DNA from: an uncultured Deinococcales bacterium
Lineage (GTDB): Bacteria > Deinococcota > Deinococci > Deinococcales > Trueperaceae
Assembly (NCBI GenBank): GCA_937934635.1
Contig: CALGZD010000416.1
Span: 1-5,851, forward strand
Direction of reading: 5' to 3'
Length of the DNA: 5,851 nucleotides
Each line of letters starts with the position of its first letter. Position 1 is the stretch's first letter. Below the pieces are notes generated by a model. It worked only from the letters and a program-made list of their open reading frames with translations. It was not told the origin of the DNA and searched no databases. Position numbers and translations under genes: made by a program. This document shows positions 1 to 5,851 of this stretch, piece by piece.

Positions 1-1368
1 CAGTTTCCAGATGCTGGTGCAATTGACGATGTCGTAAATGCACCTGTATATGTACACCCTTTAAAGACACCTATGTGGTGGATTATTGGCTTTTGCATAT
101 CACTCTTTTTCTTATCTATCTACATCACAAGTGTTGTTTACTTGATTGCTAAAGGTACAGGTATTTGGGGTAACAACATCCCAACTGCTTGGGCTATGCC
201 AATTATTAATTTTGTTTGGTGGATTGGTATTGGGCACGCAGGAACTTTGATTTCTGCTGCACTTCTACTCTTTAGACAAGATTGGCGAACCTCAATTAAC
301 CGCTTTGCAGAAGCTATGACGATTTTTGCAGTGGTTTGTGCAGGTCTTTACCCAATTCTTCACTTAGGTCGTCCTTGGGTTTTCTACTGGCTCATGCCTT
401 ACCCAAACACTTATGGTTTGTTCCCACAATTCCGTAGCCCACTAGCTTGGGACGTATTTGCGATTTCAACTTACGGTTCTGTTTCGATTCTTTTCTGGTT
501 CATTGGGCTTATTCCTGATCTTGCAACCATTCGTGATCGTCACCCATATAAGTTCGGTAAAATCTTCTACGGTACGCTTGCACTAGGCTGGCGTGGTTCT
601 GCTAAGCACTGGCAGCGTTATATGCGTGCTTACTTGCTTCTAGCAGCGATTAGCTTTCCACTTGTACTTTCAGTTCACTCAACGATTTCTTTTGATTTCG
701 CTGTGTCAAACTTGCCAGGCTGGAATAACACGATTATGCCACCCTACTTCGTAGCTGGTGCGGTGTTTGCAGGATTTGCAATGGTGCTGATTCTGGCGAT
801 TCCACTTAGAAAAGTTTATGGGCTCGAGCACTTAATTACCATGAAGCACTTAGACAACTCAGCTAAGCTTATGCTCGCTACTGGCTTATTCGTAGTTTAC
901 GGATACGGTGTTGAGTGTTTCATTGCTTGGTATTCAGGTGCTGAAACTGAGCGTTACATGCTTTATAACCGTGTTTTTGGTAGCGATTACGGCTGGGCCT
1001 TCTGGGTTCTGATTTTTTGTAATGGTGTAGCTATTCAGCCACTTTGGTGGAAGCGTGTTCGTTACAACGTTTGGTGGCTCTTTGGGATCTCGATTATCGT
1101 CTCTATCGGTATGTGGTTTGAGCGTTACGTGATTGTTGCGATTACCCTGACACGTGATTTCCTTCCTTCAAGTTGGGGTCTCTATGTTCCAACCTTCTGG
1201 GATTGGGCGATGTTCATTGGGTCGATGGGTCTTTTCTGTACACTCTTCTTCCTATTCATCCGTTTGTTGCCAACAATTGCAACCAGTGAGATGAAAGAAA
1301 CTAACTGGCACCTCAGCCATGTAGGTGATCCTTCACTTCGTTACAAAGAGAATGAGGAGGAGCTATAA
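1..1368 (+). CDS. actC: ActC, NrfD-like quinol-oxidising membrane subunit of Alternative Complex III (5' partial)
   Basis: Polytopic inner-membrane subunit of quinol:cytochrome c oxidoreductase. In known ACIII structures ActC carries the quinol site next to the Fe-S protein ActB. The frame is open from base 1 and the residues before the first ATG (base 73), ending VYVHPLKTP, look like the usual ActC cytoplasmic N-terminus, so the true start lies upstream; 455 codons are visible and probably only a short piece is missing. Counting from the first codon, family signatures are GIGHAGTLISA (about 76-86), RQDWRTSINRFAEAM (about 92-106), HLGRPW (121-126), a VHSTISFDFA segment (about 225-234) and MWFERYVIV (about 371-379). 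About ten hydrophobic helices are seen. The stop overlaps the actD start by one base. NrfD/PsrC relatives share the fold, but the adjacent actD, actE and actF settle the identity. Confidence 0.95.
   Translation, partial: QFPDAGAIDDVVNAPVYVHPLKTPMWWIIGFCISLFFLSIYITSVVYLIAKGTGIWGNNIPTAWAMPIINFVWWIGIGHAGTLISAALLLFRQDWRTSINRFAEAMTIFAVVCAGLYPILHLGRPWVFYWLMPYPNTYGLFPQFRSPLAWDVFAISTYGSVSILFWFIGLIPDLATIRDRHPYKFGKIFYGTLALGWRGSAKHWQRYMRAYLLLAAISFPLVLSVHSTISFDFAVSNLPGWNNTIMPPYFVAGAVFAGFAMVLILAIPLRKVYGLEHLITMKHLDNSAKLMLATGLFVVYGYGVECFIAWYSGAETERYMLYNRVFGSDYGWAFWVLIFCNGVAIQPLWWKRVRYNVWWLFGISIIVSIGMWFERYVIVAITLTRDFLPSSWGLYVPTFWDWAMFIGSMGLFCTLFFLFIRLLPTIATSEMKETNWHLSHVGDPSLRYKENEEEL
1354..1360 (+). promoter_or_regulatory. 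Shine-Dalgarno of actD
   Basis: GAGGAGG lies 7 nt before the ATG at 1368 and is read as Glu codons at the end of actC. It is the strongest ribosome-binding site among the operon's junctions. It fixes the actD start: the next in-frame Met is residue 77, inside the first membrane helix. Confidence 0.8.
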
Positions 1369-1946
1369 TGTCTACAAATTCTAACCCAGTTTCTAATTCA
1401 CCAGTTTCTAATTCAATAGGCGAGTTATACGGCATTGTTGCTCAATACGGCTCGCCAGAAGCAATCCAAGCTGCTGCACGTAAAGTACGTGATCATGGTT
1501 ATACCAAGATAGAAGCTTATACACCATTTTTTGTTCCAGATCTCGATGAAGATTTAGGTCATAAACCATCGCGTTTAGGCTTTGTTGTGCTTGCAATGGG
1601 TATGTGCGGGTTTATCTTTGGTTTTGGTATGCAGTGGTGGGCAAATGTTGAATATTACCCACTTAATATTGGTGGTAGACCACTTAATAGCTGGCCAAAC
1701 TTTATTGTTATTACCTTTGAATGTACTATTTTGTTCTCAGCCTTTACAGCAGGTTTATTTATGCTTGCTAAAAATGGTTTACCTGAGTATTACCACTCAA
1801 TTTTTAATACACCAGGTTTTGAAAATGCAACTAGAGATAAGTTCTTTTTGTGTGTTGAAGCAGACGATCAAAACTTTGATACTTCAGAAGTGATGAGCGT
1901 TTTGAACAGCACGAACCCTGAAACTATTTCAGAGGTGGAACGATGA
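1368..1946 (+). CDS. actD: ActD, DUF3341 membrane subunit of Alternative Complex III
   Basis: Small integral subunit of ACIII without a cofactor. In solved complexes its two helices pack against the NrfD-like subunits; its exact role is unclear. The 192-residue length is normal. A soluble N-terminal part (GELYGIVAQYGSPEAIQAAARKV, broken: GELYGIVAQY then GSPEAIQAAA, 18-37) is followed by YTPFFVPDLDEDLG (51-64) and PSRLGF (67-72). Helix 1 spans about 71-90 and helix 2 about 111-134. Between them is the family signature YYPLNIGGRPLNSWP (96-110), then LPEYYH (138-143) and a C-terminal FFLCVEADDQNFD stretch (159-171). It starts inside the actC stop (TAATG) and ends in an ATGA overlap with actE, so translation is probably coupled. 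The first 16 residues are a Ser/Asn-rich extension containing a perfect 15-bp duplication. Phe codons are mostly TTT, unlike actC. Confidence 0.95.
   Translation: MSTNSNPVSNSPVSNSIGELYGIVAQYGSPEAIQAAARKVRDHGYTKIEAYTPFFVPDLDEDLGHKPSRLGFVVLAMGMCGFIFGFGMQWWANVEYYPLNIGGRPLNSWPNFIVITFECTILFSAFTAGLFMLAKNGLPEYYHSIFNTPGFENATRDKFFLCVEADDQNFDTSEVMSVLNSTNPETISEVER
1386..1415 (+). repeat. Perfect 15-bp tandem duplication in the actD N-terminus
   Basis: CCAGTTTCTAATTCA occurs twice back to back (1386-1400 and 1401-1415) with no mismatch. It encodes a doubled PVSNS pentapeptide just before the conserved part of ActD. The identity of the copies suggests a recent in-frame slippage duplication. Confidence 0.93.
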
Positions 1947-2608
1947 AGCTAAAACTTCTTATTACGCTAATTTTTACTGCTTTAGTACTAAGTGCTTGTG
2001 GTCGTAACATGTATGACCAGCCTAAGTACGAAGCATTTGAGGCAAGTAGCATTTTACCTGGTGGTTCATCTGCACAGTTGCCTGTTGACAACACTGTCGG
2101 GCGCACAAGTGCTGGTGGCGATAATCGCTATGAAGATCAATCATTCTATTCAGGTCTTGGTCCAACAGGTTTTGTTTCAGAATTACCTGTTCCTTTGACA
2201 GAAGAACTTTTAGTTCGTGGGCAAGAGCGTTACAACATTTACTGCTCTATGTGCCATAACTACAGTGGTGATGGTCAAGGCATGGTTGTTCAAAAAGGTT
2301 TCCCACAACCAACCTCTTTTCATGATGCACGTCTTCGTGGATCTGACTCAGGTTACTTTGTGAATGCTATGGCAAATGGTTTTGGACGTATGTATAGTTA
2401 CAGCTCTAGAATTTCACCAGAAGATCGTTGGGCAATTGCTGCTTACATTAAAGCTTTACAGTATAGCCAGTATGGTTTAGCAGAAGATGCTGAGCTTTAT
2501 GCTGCACCTACTGTTATTGAAAGTCATGATGAACATGGTGATGACTCAGATGAAGACGAGCATGATAGTGATAGTTCACATGATGAAAGTACAGGTGAAT
2601 CACACTAA
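1943..2608 (+). CDS. actE: ActE, monohaem cytochrome c lipoprotein of Alternative Complex III
   Basis: Periplasm-facing class I-like cytochrome c subunit, which in known ACIIIs passes electrons out of the multihaem ActA to the next acceptor. The 221-residue product starts with a lipoprotein signal: MKLK, a hydrophobic stretch, then LSAC with Cys19 as the predicted lipidated residue. The haem-binding motif is CSMCH (Cys101, Cys104, His105). The likely distal ligand is Met150 in GFGRMYSY, followed by the family helix SPEDRWAIAAYIKALQ (158-173). The ATG shares the ATGA overlap with the actD stop, and an AGAGGTGG sequence at 1931-1938 serves as ribosome-binding site. Residues 193-221 form an unusual tail made almost only of Asp, Glu, Ser and His, beyond the end of the conserved cytochrome domain. 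The function call rests on fold motifs and operon position. Confidence 0.95.
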   Translation: MKLKLLITLIFTALVLSACGRNMYDQPKYEAFEASSILPGGSSAQLPVDNTVGRTSAGGDNRYEDQSFYSGLGPTGFVSELPVPLTEELLVRGQERYNIYCSMCHNYSGDGQGMVVQKGFPQPTSFHDARLRGSDSGYFVNAMANGFGRMYSYSSRISPEDRWAIAAYIKALQYSQYGLAEDAELYAAPTVIESHDEHGDDSDEDEHDSDSSHDESTGESH

Positions 2609-3831
2609 TGTTTACTAGTGAAAATCTCAGTGCGAGACTTAAAGGTATCCAAACTTTAGCGATACCTGTTGGAATTATTGGTCTTGCAATTACATTAATT
2701 TTAGGTCTTATTGGTTGGGGCAATTTCTTCCAATCTTACCTATATGCTTTTATGTTCTGGTTTGGCATTTCGATGGGTTGTTTAGGGCTTCTGCTTATTG
2801 GTCACCTTGCAGGTGGTGTGTGGGCAGCTATGCTTAGACGCTTTTTAGAAGCTGGATCAATGGTTATCCCTGTAATGGGTTTACTCTTTATTGTTGTCTT
2901 TTTTGGCTTGGGTGCATTGTACAAGTGGACAGATGTTAGTTACTTAGCGTCACATCCTTTGGTTGCAGCTAAAGTTGGTTACTTAAATGTATCTTTCTTT
3001 ATTGTTCGTAGCATCTTGTACTTCTTGGCTTGGAGTTTCATCGCTTGGCGCTTTTATAGCTTGTCACAAAAGCAAGATGAATCAGCAGACCATGCTAAGC
3101 CACTAGGTTTGAAATTACATAGAGCAAGTCCAGGGTATTTCATATTAGCTACTTTCATCATGACCTTTGCAGCTTTTGATTGGACAATGTCACTTAGACC
3201 AGATTGGTTTTCAGGTCTTTATGGGATTCTGATTATGGTTGGTCAGGCGATTACTGCAACTGCTTTTATGATTATATTGACGTTAACGCTTTCAAAAGTC
3301 AGTCCTCTCAAAGAAGTTGTTGGCGAGAAGAAGTTTGTTCAGGATATGGGTAACTTCCTTATGGCTTTTACACTTTTCTGGGCATACACCAATGTTTCTC
3401 AGCTCATCATTATCTGGTCTGGTAACACAATGGAAACAAGTCCATGGTTCTTACAACGTTTAGACCACTTAAGTGTTTGGCGTGGTATGGGCGCATTTTT
3501 AGGCGTATTCCACTTTTTCGTACCGTTTATCATCTTGTTCTCTAGATGGGTTAAGCAAAGTCATCGTATGTTAGCAATTGTTGCTGGTTGGATGATTTTT
3601 GCTCAGCTTGTGAACTTGTTTTTCTACATTGTTCCTGAATACGACAGAACAGGTTTCCAACTTCACTTAGGTGATATTACTGCTTTGATTGGTATTGGTG
3701 GGGTTTGGGTTGCAGCCTTTATTTATTGGTTGAAAGATAAACCACTCTTACCTGTGAATGATCCTAGATTGATTGAGCTCGAGCACATCCGCGAACATGC
3801 TGCACACGCACATGCAGAAGGAGCACACTAA
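2608..3831 (+). CDS. actF: ActF, second NrfD-like membrane subunit of Alternative Complex III
   Basis: Ten-helix inner-membrane subunit related to ActC. In ACIII it forms the second membrane module; a proton-path role has been proposed in the literature, and its part in quinol chemistry is less certain than that of ActC. The 407-residue length fits the family. Signatures are FWFGISMGCLGLLLIGHLAGG (in pieces, about 50-70, His66), a RRFLEAG loop (77-83), FDWTMSLRPDWFSGLYG (190-206), MGNFLMAFTLFWAYTNVSQ (247-265) and WRGMGAFLGVFHFFVPF (291-307). Predicted helices lie near 17-36, 45-67, 83-103, 122-150, 174-190, 204-228, 247-268, 291-311, 321-342 and 355-375. The tail is His/Ala-rich (HAAHAHAEGAH). 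The start overlaps the actE stop (TAATG), with AGGTGA at 2593-2598, 9 nt upstream, as a modest ribosome-binding site. The end overlaps the next gene in the same way. Confidence 0.95.
   Translation: MFTSENLSARLKGIQTLAIPVGIIGLAITLILGLIGWGNFFQSYLYAFMFWFGISMGCLGLLLIGHLAGGVWAAMLRRFLEAGSMVIPVMGLLFIVVFFGLGALYKWTDVSYLASHPLVAAKVGYLNVSFFIVRSILYFLAWSFIAWRFYSLSQKQDESADHAKPLGLKLHRASPGYFILATFIMTFAAFDWTMSLRPDWFSGLYGILIMVGQAITATAFMIILTLTLSKVSPLKEVVGEKKFVQDMGNFLMAFTLFWAYTNVSQLIIIWSGNTMETSPWFLQRLDHLSVWRGMGAFLGVFHFFVPFIILFSRWVKQSHRMLAIVAGWMIFAQLVNLFFYIVPEYDRTGFQLHLGDITALIGIGGVWVAAFIYWLKDKPLLPVNDPRLIELEHIREHAAHAHAEGAH
3818..3823 (+). promoter_or_regulatory. Shine-Dalgarno of the dihaem cytochrome gene
   Basis: AAGGAG lies 7 nt before the ATG at 3831 and inside the last codons of actF. 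It supports this start over the later in-frame Met30 and Met32, which sit at the membrane helix and would remove the cytoplasmic N-terminus. Confidence 0.75.
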
Positions 3832-5504
3832 TGGCTGCTGATAATCATAATGAAAATAATGTATCGAGCAACCTTAAAGCTGACAGACAGTATCTGATTG
3901 ATTCTGGTACTAACCGAATGTTGATGGGGCTATTATTGATAGTTGGTATTGTGCTGATTTCAGTACTGTTATTCTTAGCATCTTTTGGTAAAACTGGTCG
4001 TTATGTTAATCCAGATACAAGTCAGTATGAGGCTACGCTGAATAATGCAGCAACCATGCTAAAAGGTGGCGCACAAGTTTCTGAAAATGCTGACCGTGTA
4101 ACTTTACCTATTGATACTGCGATACGTGCTGTTGCTGATAAAGGGCTAGGTAATATTACGACGTCTTTGAAGCAAACAGGTACACCTGTAGCAGAAGTTG
4201 CTCCTGTTGAGACTACTGAAGTAGAGACTAACGAAGTTACAGAAACTACAGTAGTTGAAACCGCAGTAGTTGAAACTGTAACTGAGACATCAAACACAGC
4301 TACAAATGCCGTTACAAATGCAGGTATGGCAACTGCGGCAACTGCAGCAGCAGGAACAGCAACTGTAGCAAGTGGGATCGCAAGTGGGGGAGATGCAACA
4401 ACAACTGTGGCGGCGACTGCAAATACTACTTTAGACTATACAACGCCAGACTATACAATTAACGATGCAGCTTACAATGCAAATTGCCTAGCATGTCACC
4501 AAGTGACTGGCGAAGGACTGCCAGGTGCTTTCCCTCCACTTAAAGGTCATATCGTTGATTTGTATAAAGCAGATCCAAAGTATCTTGTAAATCTTTTGAT
4601 TTACGGTATGCAGGGTGAAATCGAAATTGATGGCGCTACCTACAATGGCATTATGCCTGCTTGGGGATTACTTAGTGATCAGGAAATTGCAGATACTCTC
4701 AATTATGAGCTTCATAGTTGGGGTAATGATGCACTCCTACCTGGTGATTTTGTGCCTTACACAGCAGCAGACATTGCGGCTGAGCGTGGCAAAGACTTAA
4801 GTATGCAGGACATCCATGCTATGCGTGCGAGCTTCTTTGCTGAGACTACAGGTGGTGCTGCCGCTGCACATGGTGCTGCTGCTACTAGTTCATCAACTGA
4901 AGAAGCTGTGACAGAAGCTGTGACAGAAACAGTAACTGAGACTGTAGTGACACAGCCTGAAATGACACAGCCTGAAGTGATACAGCCTGAAGTTGTGGAA
5001 ACAACTACTCAAGTTACTGAAACGACCACGACGAGTAGCTCATCAAATCTTATTGGTGTAGCACCAACAAGTGTAGTTGCTAGTAGTGTTCTACTTGCAA
5101 ATGGTATGCGTGTAGATGTGAACAAAGATGTTTACAGTGCCTGCTCAGCATGTCACCAAGCAAATGGTGAGGGTATCATCACAGTGTTCCCACCGCTTGC
5201 AAATCATGCAGCGAAGCTTTTCAATGCTGATCGTGACTACTTAGCTAACGTGGTACTTTATGGAATTGAAGGAACAATTCAGGTTGATGGCTTAAGTTAT
5301 AACCAACCTATGCGTGGCTACCCAGAATTGAGCGATGCTGATATTGCTGGTGTGCTCAATTATGTATTGACAACATGGGGTAATGAAAGCCTTCTGGCTG
5401 AAGATTTTAGACCATACGAGGCAAAGGATATTGCGGGATTACGTGGTCAGAGACTTTCACCAGAGCTAATGCAAACCATGCGTACATCGCTAAATATTGA
5501 ATAA
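3831..5504 (+). CDS. Membrane-anchored dihaem cytochrome c with two duplicated c domains and long repeat linkers
   Basis: Probable electron carrier between ACIII and a terminal acceptor; the partner is not visible. The 557-residue product has a short polar N-terminus and one hydrophobic helix at about 30-51 with no cleavage site, so it should be an N-in anchor with the rest in the periplasm. Residues about 55-205 are a linker, in its second half rich in Thr, Val, Glu and Ala. Cytochrome domain 1 (about 211-335) has CLACH (Cys219, Cys222, His223) and likely ligand Met275 in GIMPAW. A second repetitive linker spans about 336-416. Domain 2 (about 430-556) has CSACH (Cys438, Cys441, His442) and likely ligand Met494 in NQPMRGY. 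The domains align throughout: GEG, FPPL, YL.N, YG..G, YN, LSD..IA..LNY, WGN..LL..DF.PY. It overlaps actF by one base and ends the operon. Single c domains of this kind occur in oxidase subunit II and dehydrogenase cytochromes, but no copper-site or other enzymatic domain is present. Confidence 0.9.
   Translation: MAADNHNENNVSSNLKADRQYLIDSGTNRMLMGLLLIVGIVLISVLLFLASFGKTGRYVNPDTSQYEATLNNAATMLKGGAQVSENADRVTLPIDTAIRAVADKGLGNITTSLKQTGTPVAEVAPVETTEVETNEVTETTVVETAVVETVTETSNTATNAVTNAGMATAATAAAGTATVASGIASGGDATTTVAATANTTLDYTTPDYTINDAAYNANCLACHQVTGEGLPGAFPPLKGHIVDLYKADPKYLVNLLIYGMQGEIEIDGATYNGIMPAWGLLSDQEIADTLNYELHSWGNDALLPGDFVPYTAADIAAERGKDLSMQDIHAMRASFFAETTGGAAAAHGAAATSSSTEEAVTEAVTETVTETVVTQPEMTQPEVIQPEVVETTTQVTETTTTSSSSNLIGVAPTSVVASSVLLANGMRVDVNKDVYSACSACHQANGEGIITVFPPLANHAAKLFNADRDYLANVVLYGIEGTIQVDGLSYNQPMRGYPELSDADIAGVLNYVLTTWGNESLLAEDFRPYEAKDIAGLRGQRLSPELMQTMRTSLNIE
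4248..4277 (+). repeat. Two 15-bp tandem units in the first cytochrome linker
   Basis: ACAGTAGTTGAAACC (4248-4262) is followed directly by GCAGTAGTTGAAACT (4263-4277), differing at the first and last bases. They encode TVVET and AVVET within a Thr/Val/Glu-rich stretch of the dihaem cytochrome (residues 140-149). Confidence 0.85.
4902..4949 (+). repeat. Four 12-bp units in the second cytochrome linker
   Basis: GAAGCTGTGACA occurs twice exactly (4902-4913, 4914-4925), followed by the diverged units GAAACAGTAACT (4926-4937) and GAGACTGTAGTG (4938-4949). In frame they give EAVT, EAVT, ETVT and ETVV (residues 358-373). The last two units are supported more at protein than at DNA level. Confidence 0.85.
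4950..4994 (+). repeat. Three 15-bp tandem units in the second cytochrome linker
   Basis: ACACAGCCTGAAATG, ACACAGCCTGAAGTG and ATACAGCCTGAAGTT follow each other at 4950, 4965 and 4980. They encode TQPEM, TQPEV and IQPEV (residues 374-388). The block abuts the 12-bp repeats, so the linker between the two haem domains is built from two different unit lengths. Confidence 0.92.
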
Positions 5505-5524
5505 CTTTAGTTTTAATAGCTAAT

Positions 5525-5555
5525 AAAAAAGGCAACCTGCGAAGGTTGCCTTTTT
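5525..5555. terminator. Bidirectional rho-independent terminator between the act operon and rpmG
   Basis: The stem GGCAACCT (5531-5538) pairs perfectly with AGGTTGCC (5543-5550) around a GCGA loop, a GNRA tetraloop in the + strand RNA. Five T follow at 5551-5555 and six A precede at 5525-5530, so the hairpin has a U tract in both directions and the A/T runs can extend the stem. It begins about 26 bases after the cytochrome stop and lies about 40 bases past the rpmG stop, fitting termination of both convergent units. Confidence 0.93.
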
Positions 5556-5589
5556 AAATGTTCGCTTTAAATGTTTAGTGAACGCTAGC

Positions 5590-5757
5590 TTATATCTTTG
5601 CTTCTTTAAACAAAACGTGCTTACGTACGACTGGATCGTACTTTTTCATTTCAAGTTTTGCTGTTGTATTACGACGATTTTTTGTAGTTGCATAGATATA
5701 ACCAGTACCAGCGGTACTTTCCATTTTGATTTTAATTCTTGGCCCGTCTTTTGCCAT
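5590..5757 (-). CDS. rpmG: 50S ribosomal protein L33
   Basis: Small protein of the large ribosomal subunit. The 55-residue translation begins [17 protein letters not shown] and continues through [32 protein letters not shown] and AKI, which matches L33 along its full length. The CxxC zinc pairs of the alternative L33 form are absent, so this is the Cys-free version. The start is set by AAGGAG (- strand, bases 5765-5770), 7 nt before the ATG; the internal Met12 would cut conserved residues. It is convergent with the act operon and shares its terminator. Often rpmB (L28) sits just upstream of rpmG; no L28 end is recognisable in the 94 bases before this gene. Confidence 0.96.
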   Translation of the reverse strand: MAKDGPRIKIKMESTAGTGYIYATTKNRRNTTAKLEMKKYDPVVRKHVLFKEAKI

Positions 5758-5789
5758 AATAGAGCTCCTTCAGATACGTTAGTACAAAA

Positions 5790-5819
5790 ATGATAAAGCT
5801 AAGCTAAGGGGAAAGTCAA
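5790..5819 (-). promoter_or_regulatory. Predicted sigma70-type promoter of rpmG
   Basis: On the - strand TTGACT (5814-5819) matches the -35 consensus at 5 of 6 bases and TATCAT (5790-5795) matches the -10 at 5 of 6, with an 18-base spacer. Transcription would begin near 5783, leaving a leader of about 25 bases that includes the AAGGAG ribosome-binding site. This is a prediction from consensus only. Confidence 0.6.
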
Positions 5820-5821
5820 TT

Positions 5822-5851
5822 GGTGCATCTTTGTTGGGTGTATCTTTGTTG
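5822..5851. repeat. 15-bp tandem repeat at the window edge
   Basis: GGTGCATCTTTGTTG (5822-5836) is followed directly by GGTGTATCTTTGTTG (5837-5851), with one mismatch. The array reaches the last base of the window, so more copies may follow. It lies just upstream of the predicted rpmG -35 box and no gene is recognised over it. Confidence 0.8.

Noticed and set aside
73..75. ATG at 73 as the start of actC
   Set aside because: The frame is open to base 1, the residues before it resemble the ActC N-terminus, and no ribosome-binding site precedes this ATG. The gene is 5' partial.
1582..1893. A 103-codon + strand open frame inside actD
   Set aside because: It is an out-of-frame shadow of a strongly recognised DUF3341 gene.
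4022..4297. A 91-codon - strand open frame
   Set aside because: It is the antisense of the low-complexity linker of the dihaem cytochrome, with Ser/Thr/Val repeats that mirror it and no own ribosome-binding context.
4902..4994. CRISPR-like array
   Set aside because: The units are directly tandem without spacers and in frame within a protein linker.
5561..5585. Imperfect inverted repeat GTTCGCT / AGTGAAC as a second terminator
   Set aside because: The loop is long, one pair is a mismatch or wobble, and no T tract follows; the nearby perfect hairpin explains termination.
5578..5793. A 71-codon + strand open frame over the end of the window
   Set aside because: It lies antisense to rpmG, whose L33 product is recognised along its full length.
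5779..5850. A - strand open frame running in from the window edge, with NKDTP/NKDAP repeats
   Set aside because: Only 23 codons before a stop, it overlaps the predicted rpmG promoter and does not look like L28 or another known C-terminus. A real gene end cannot be excluded without more sequence.

Overview
The window holds the distal part of an operon for Alternative Complex III (ACIII), a membrane quinol:cytochrome c oxidoreductase that replaces the bc1 complex in many bacteria. Visible in order on the + strand are actC (5' end outside the window), actD, actE and actF, then a large gene for a membrane-tethered cytochrome c with two haem domains. A strong hairpin terminator closes the operon. 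Beyond it, convergent on the - strand, lies rpmG (ribosomal protein L33) with its own promoter. No gap exceeds 300 bases.

All four junctions inside the operon overlap: three are TAATG (1 nt) and one is ATGA (4 nt), each with a Shine-Dalgarno-like sequence inside the end of the preceding gene. This predicts one message with coupled translation. The expected actA (multihaem cytochrome) and actB (Fe-S/molybdopterin-like subunit) would lie upstream, outside the window.

By family knowledge, ActC and ActF are the two NrfD-like ten-helix membrane subunits and ActC is linked to quinol oxidation. ActD is a small two-helix subunit and ActE is a monohaem lipoprotein cytochrome on the outer face of the inner membrane. 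The fifth protein has one N-terminal membrane anchor and two homologous c-type haem domains, held apart by long Thr/Val/Glu/Ala-rich linkers. I infer that it carries electrons from ACIII to a terminal oxidase or another periplasmic acceptor. No oxidase genes follow it before the terminator.

The DNA is moderately AT-rich. Periplasmic c-type cytochromes, a lipoprotein signal and ACIII point to a Gram-negative bacterium. The L33 is the Cys-free type with an MAKDGPR start. I cannot fix the genus; a proteobacterium is plausible but not proven. The most unusual points are the tethered dihaem cytochrome with repeat-built linkers, the acidic His-rich tail of ActE, and the recurrence of 15-bp tandem duplications at four places.
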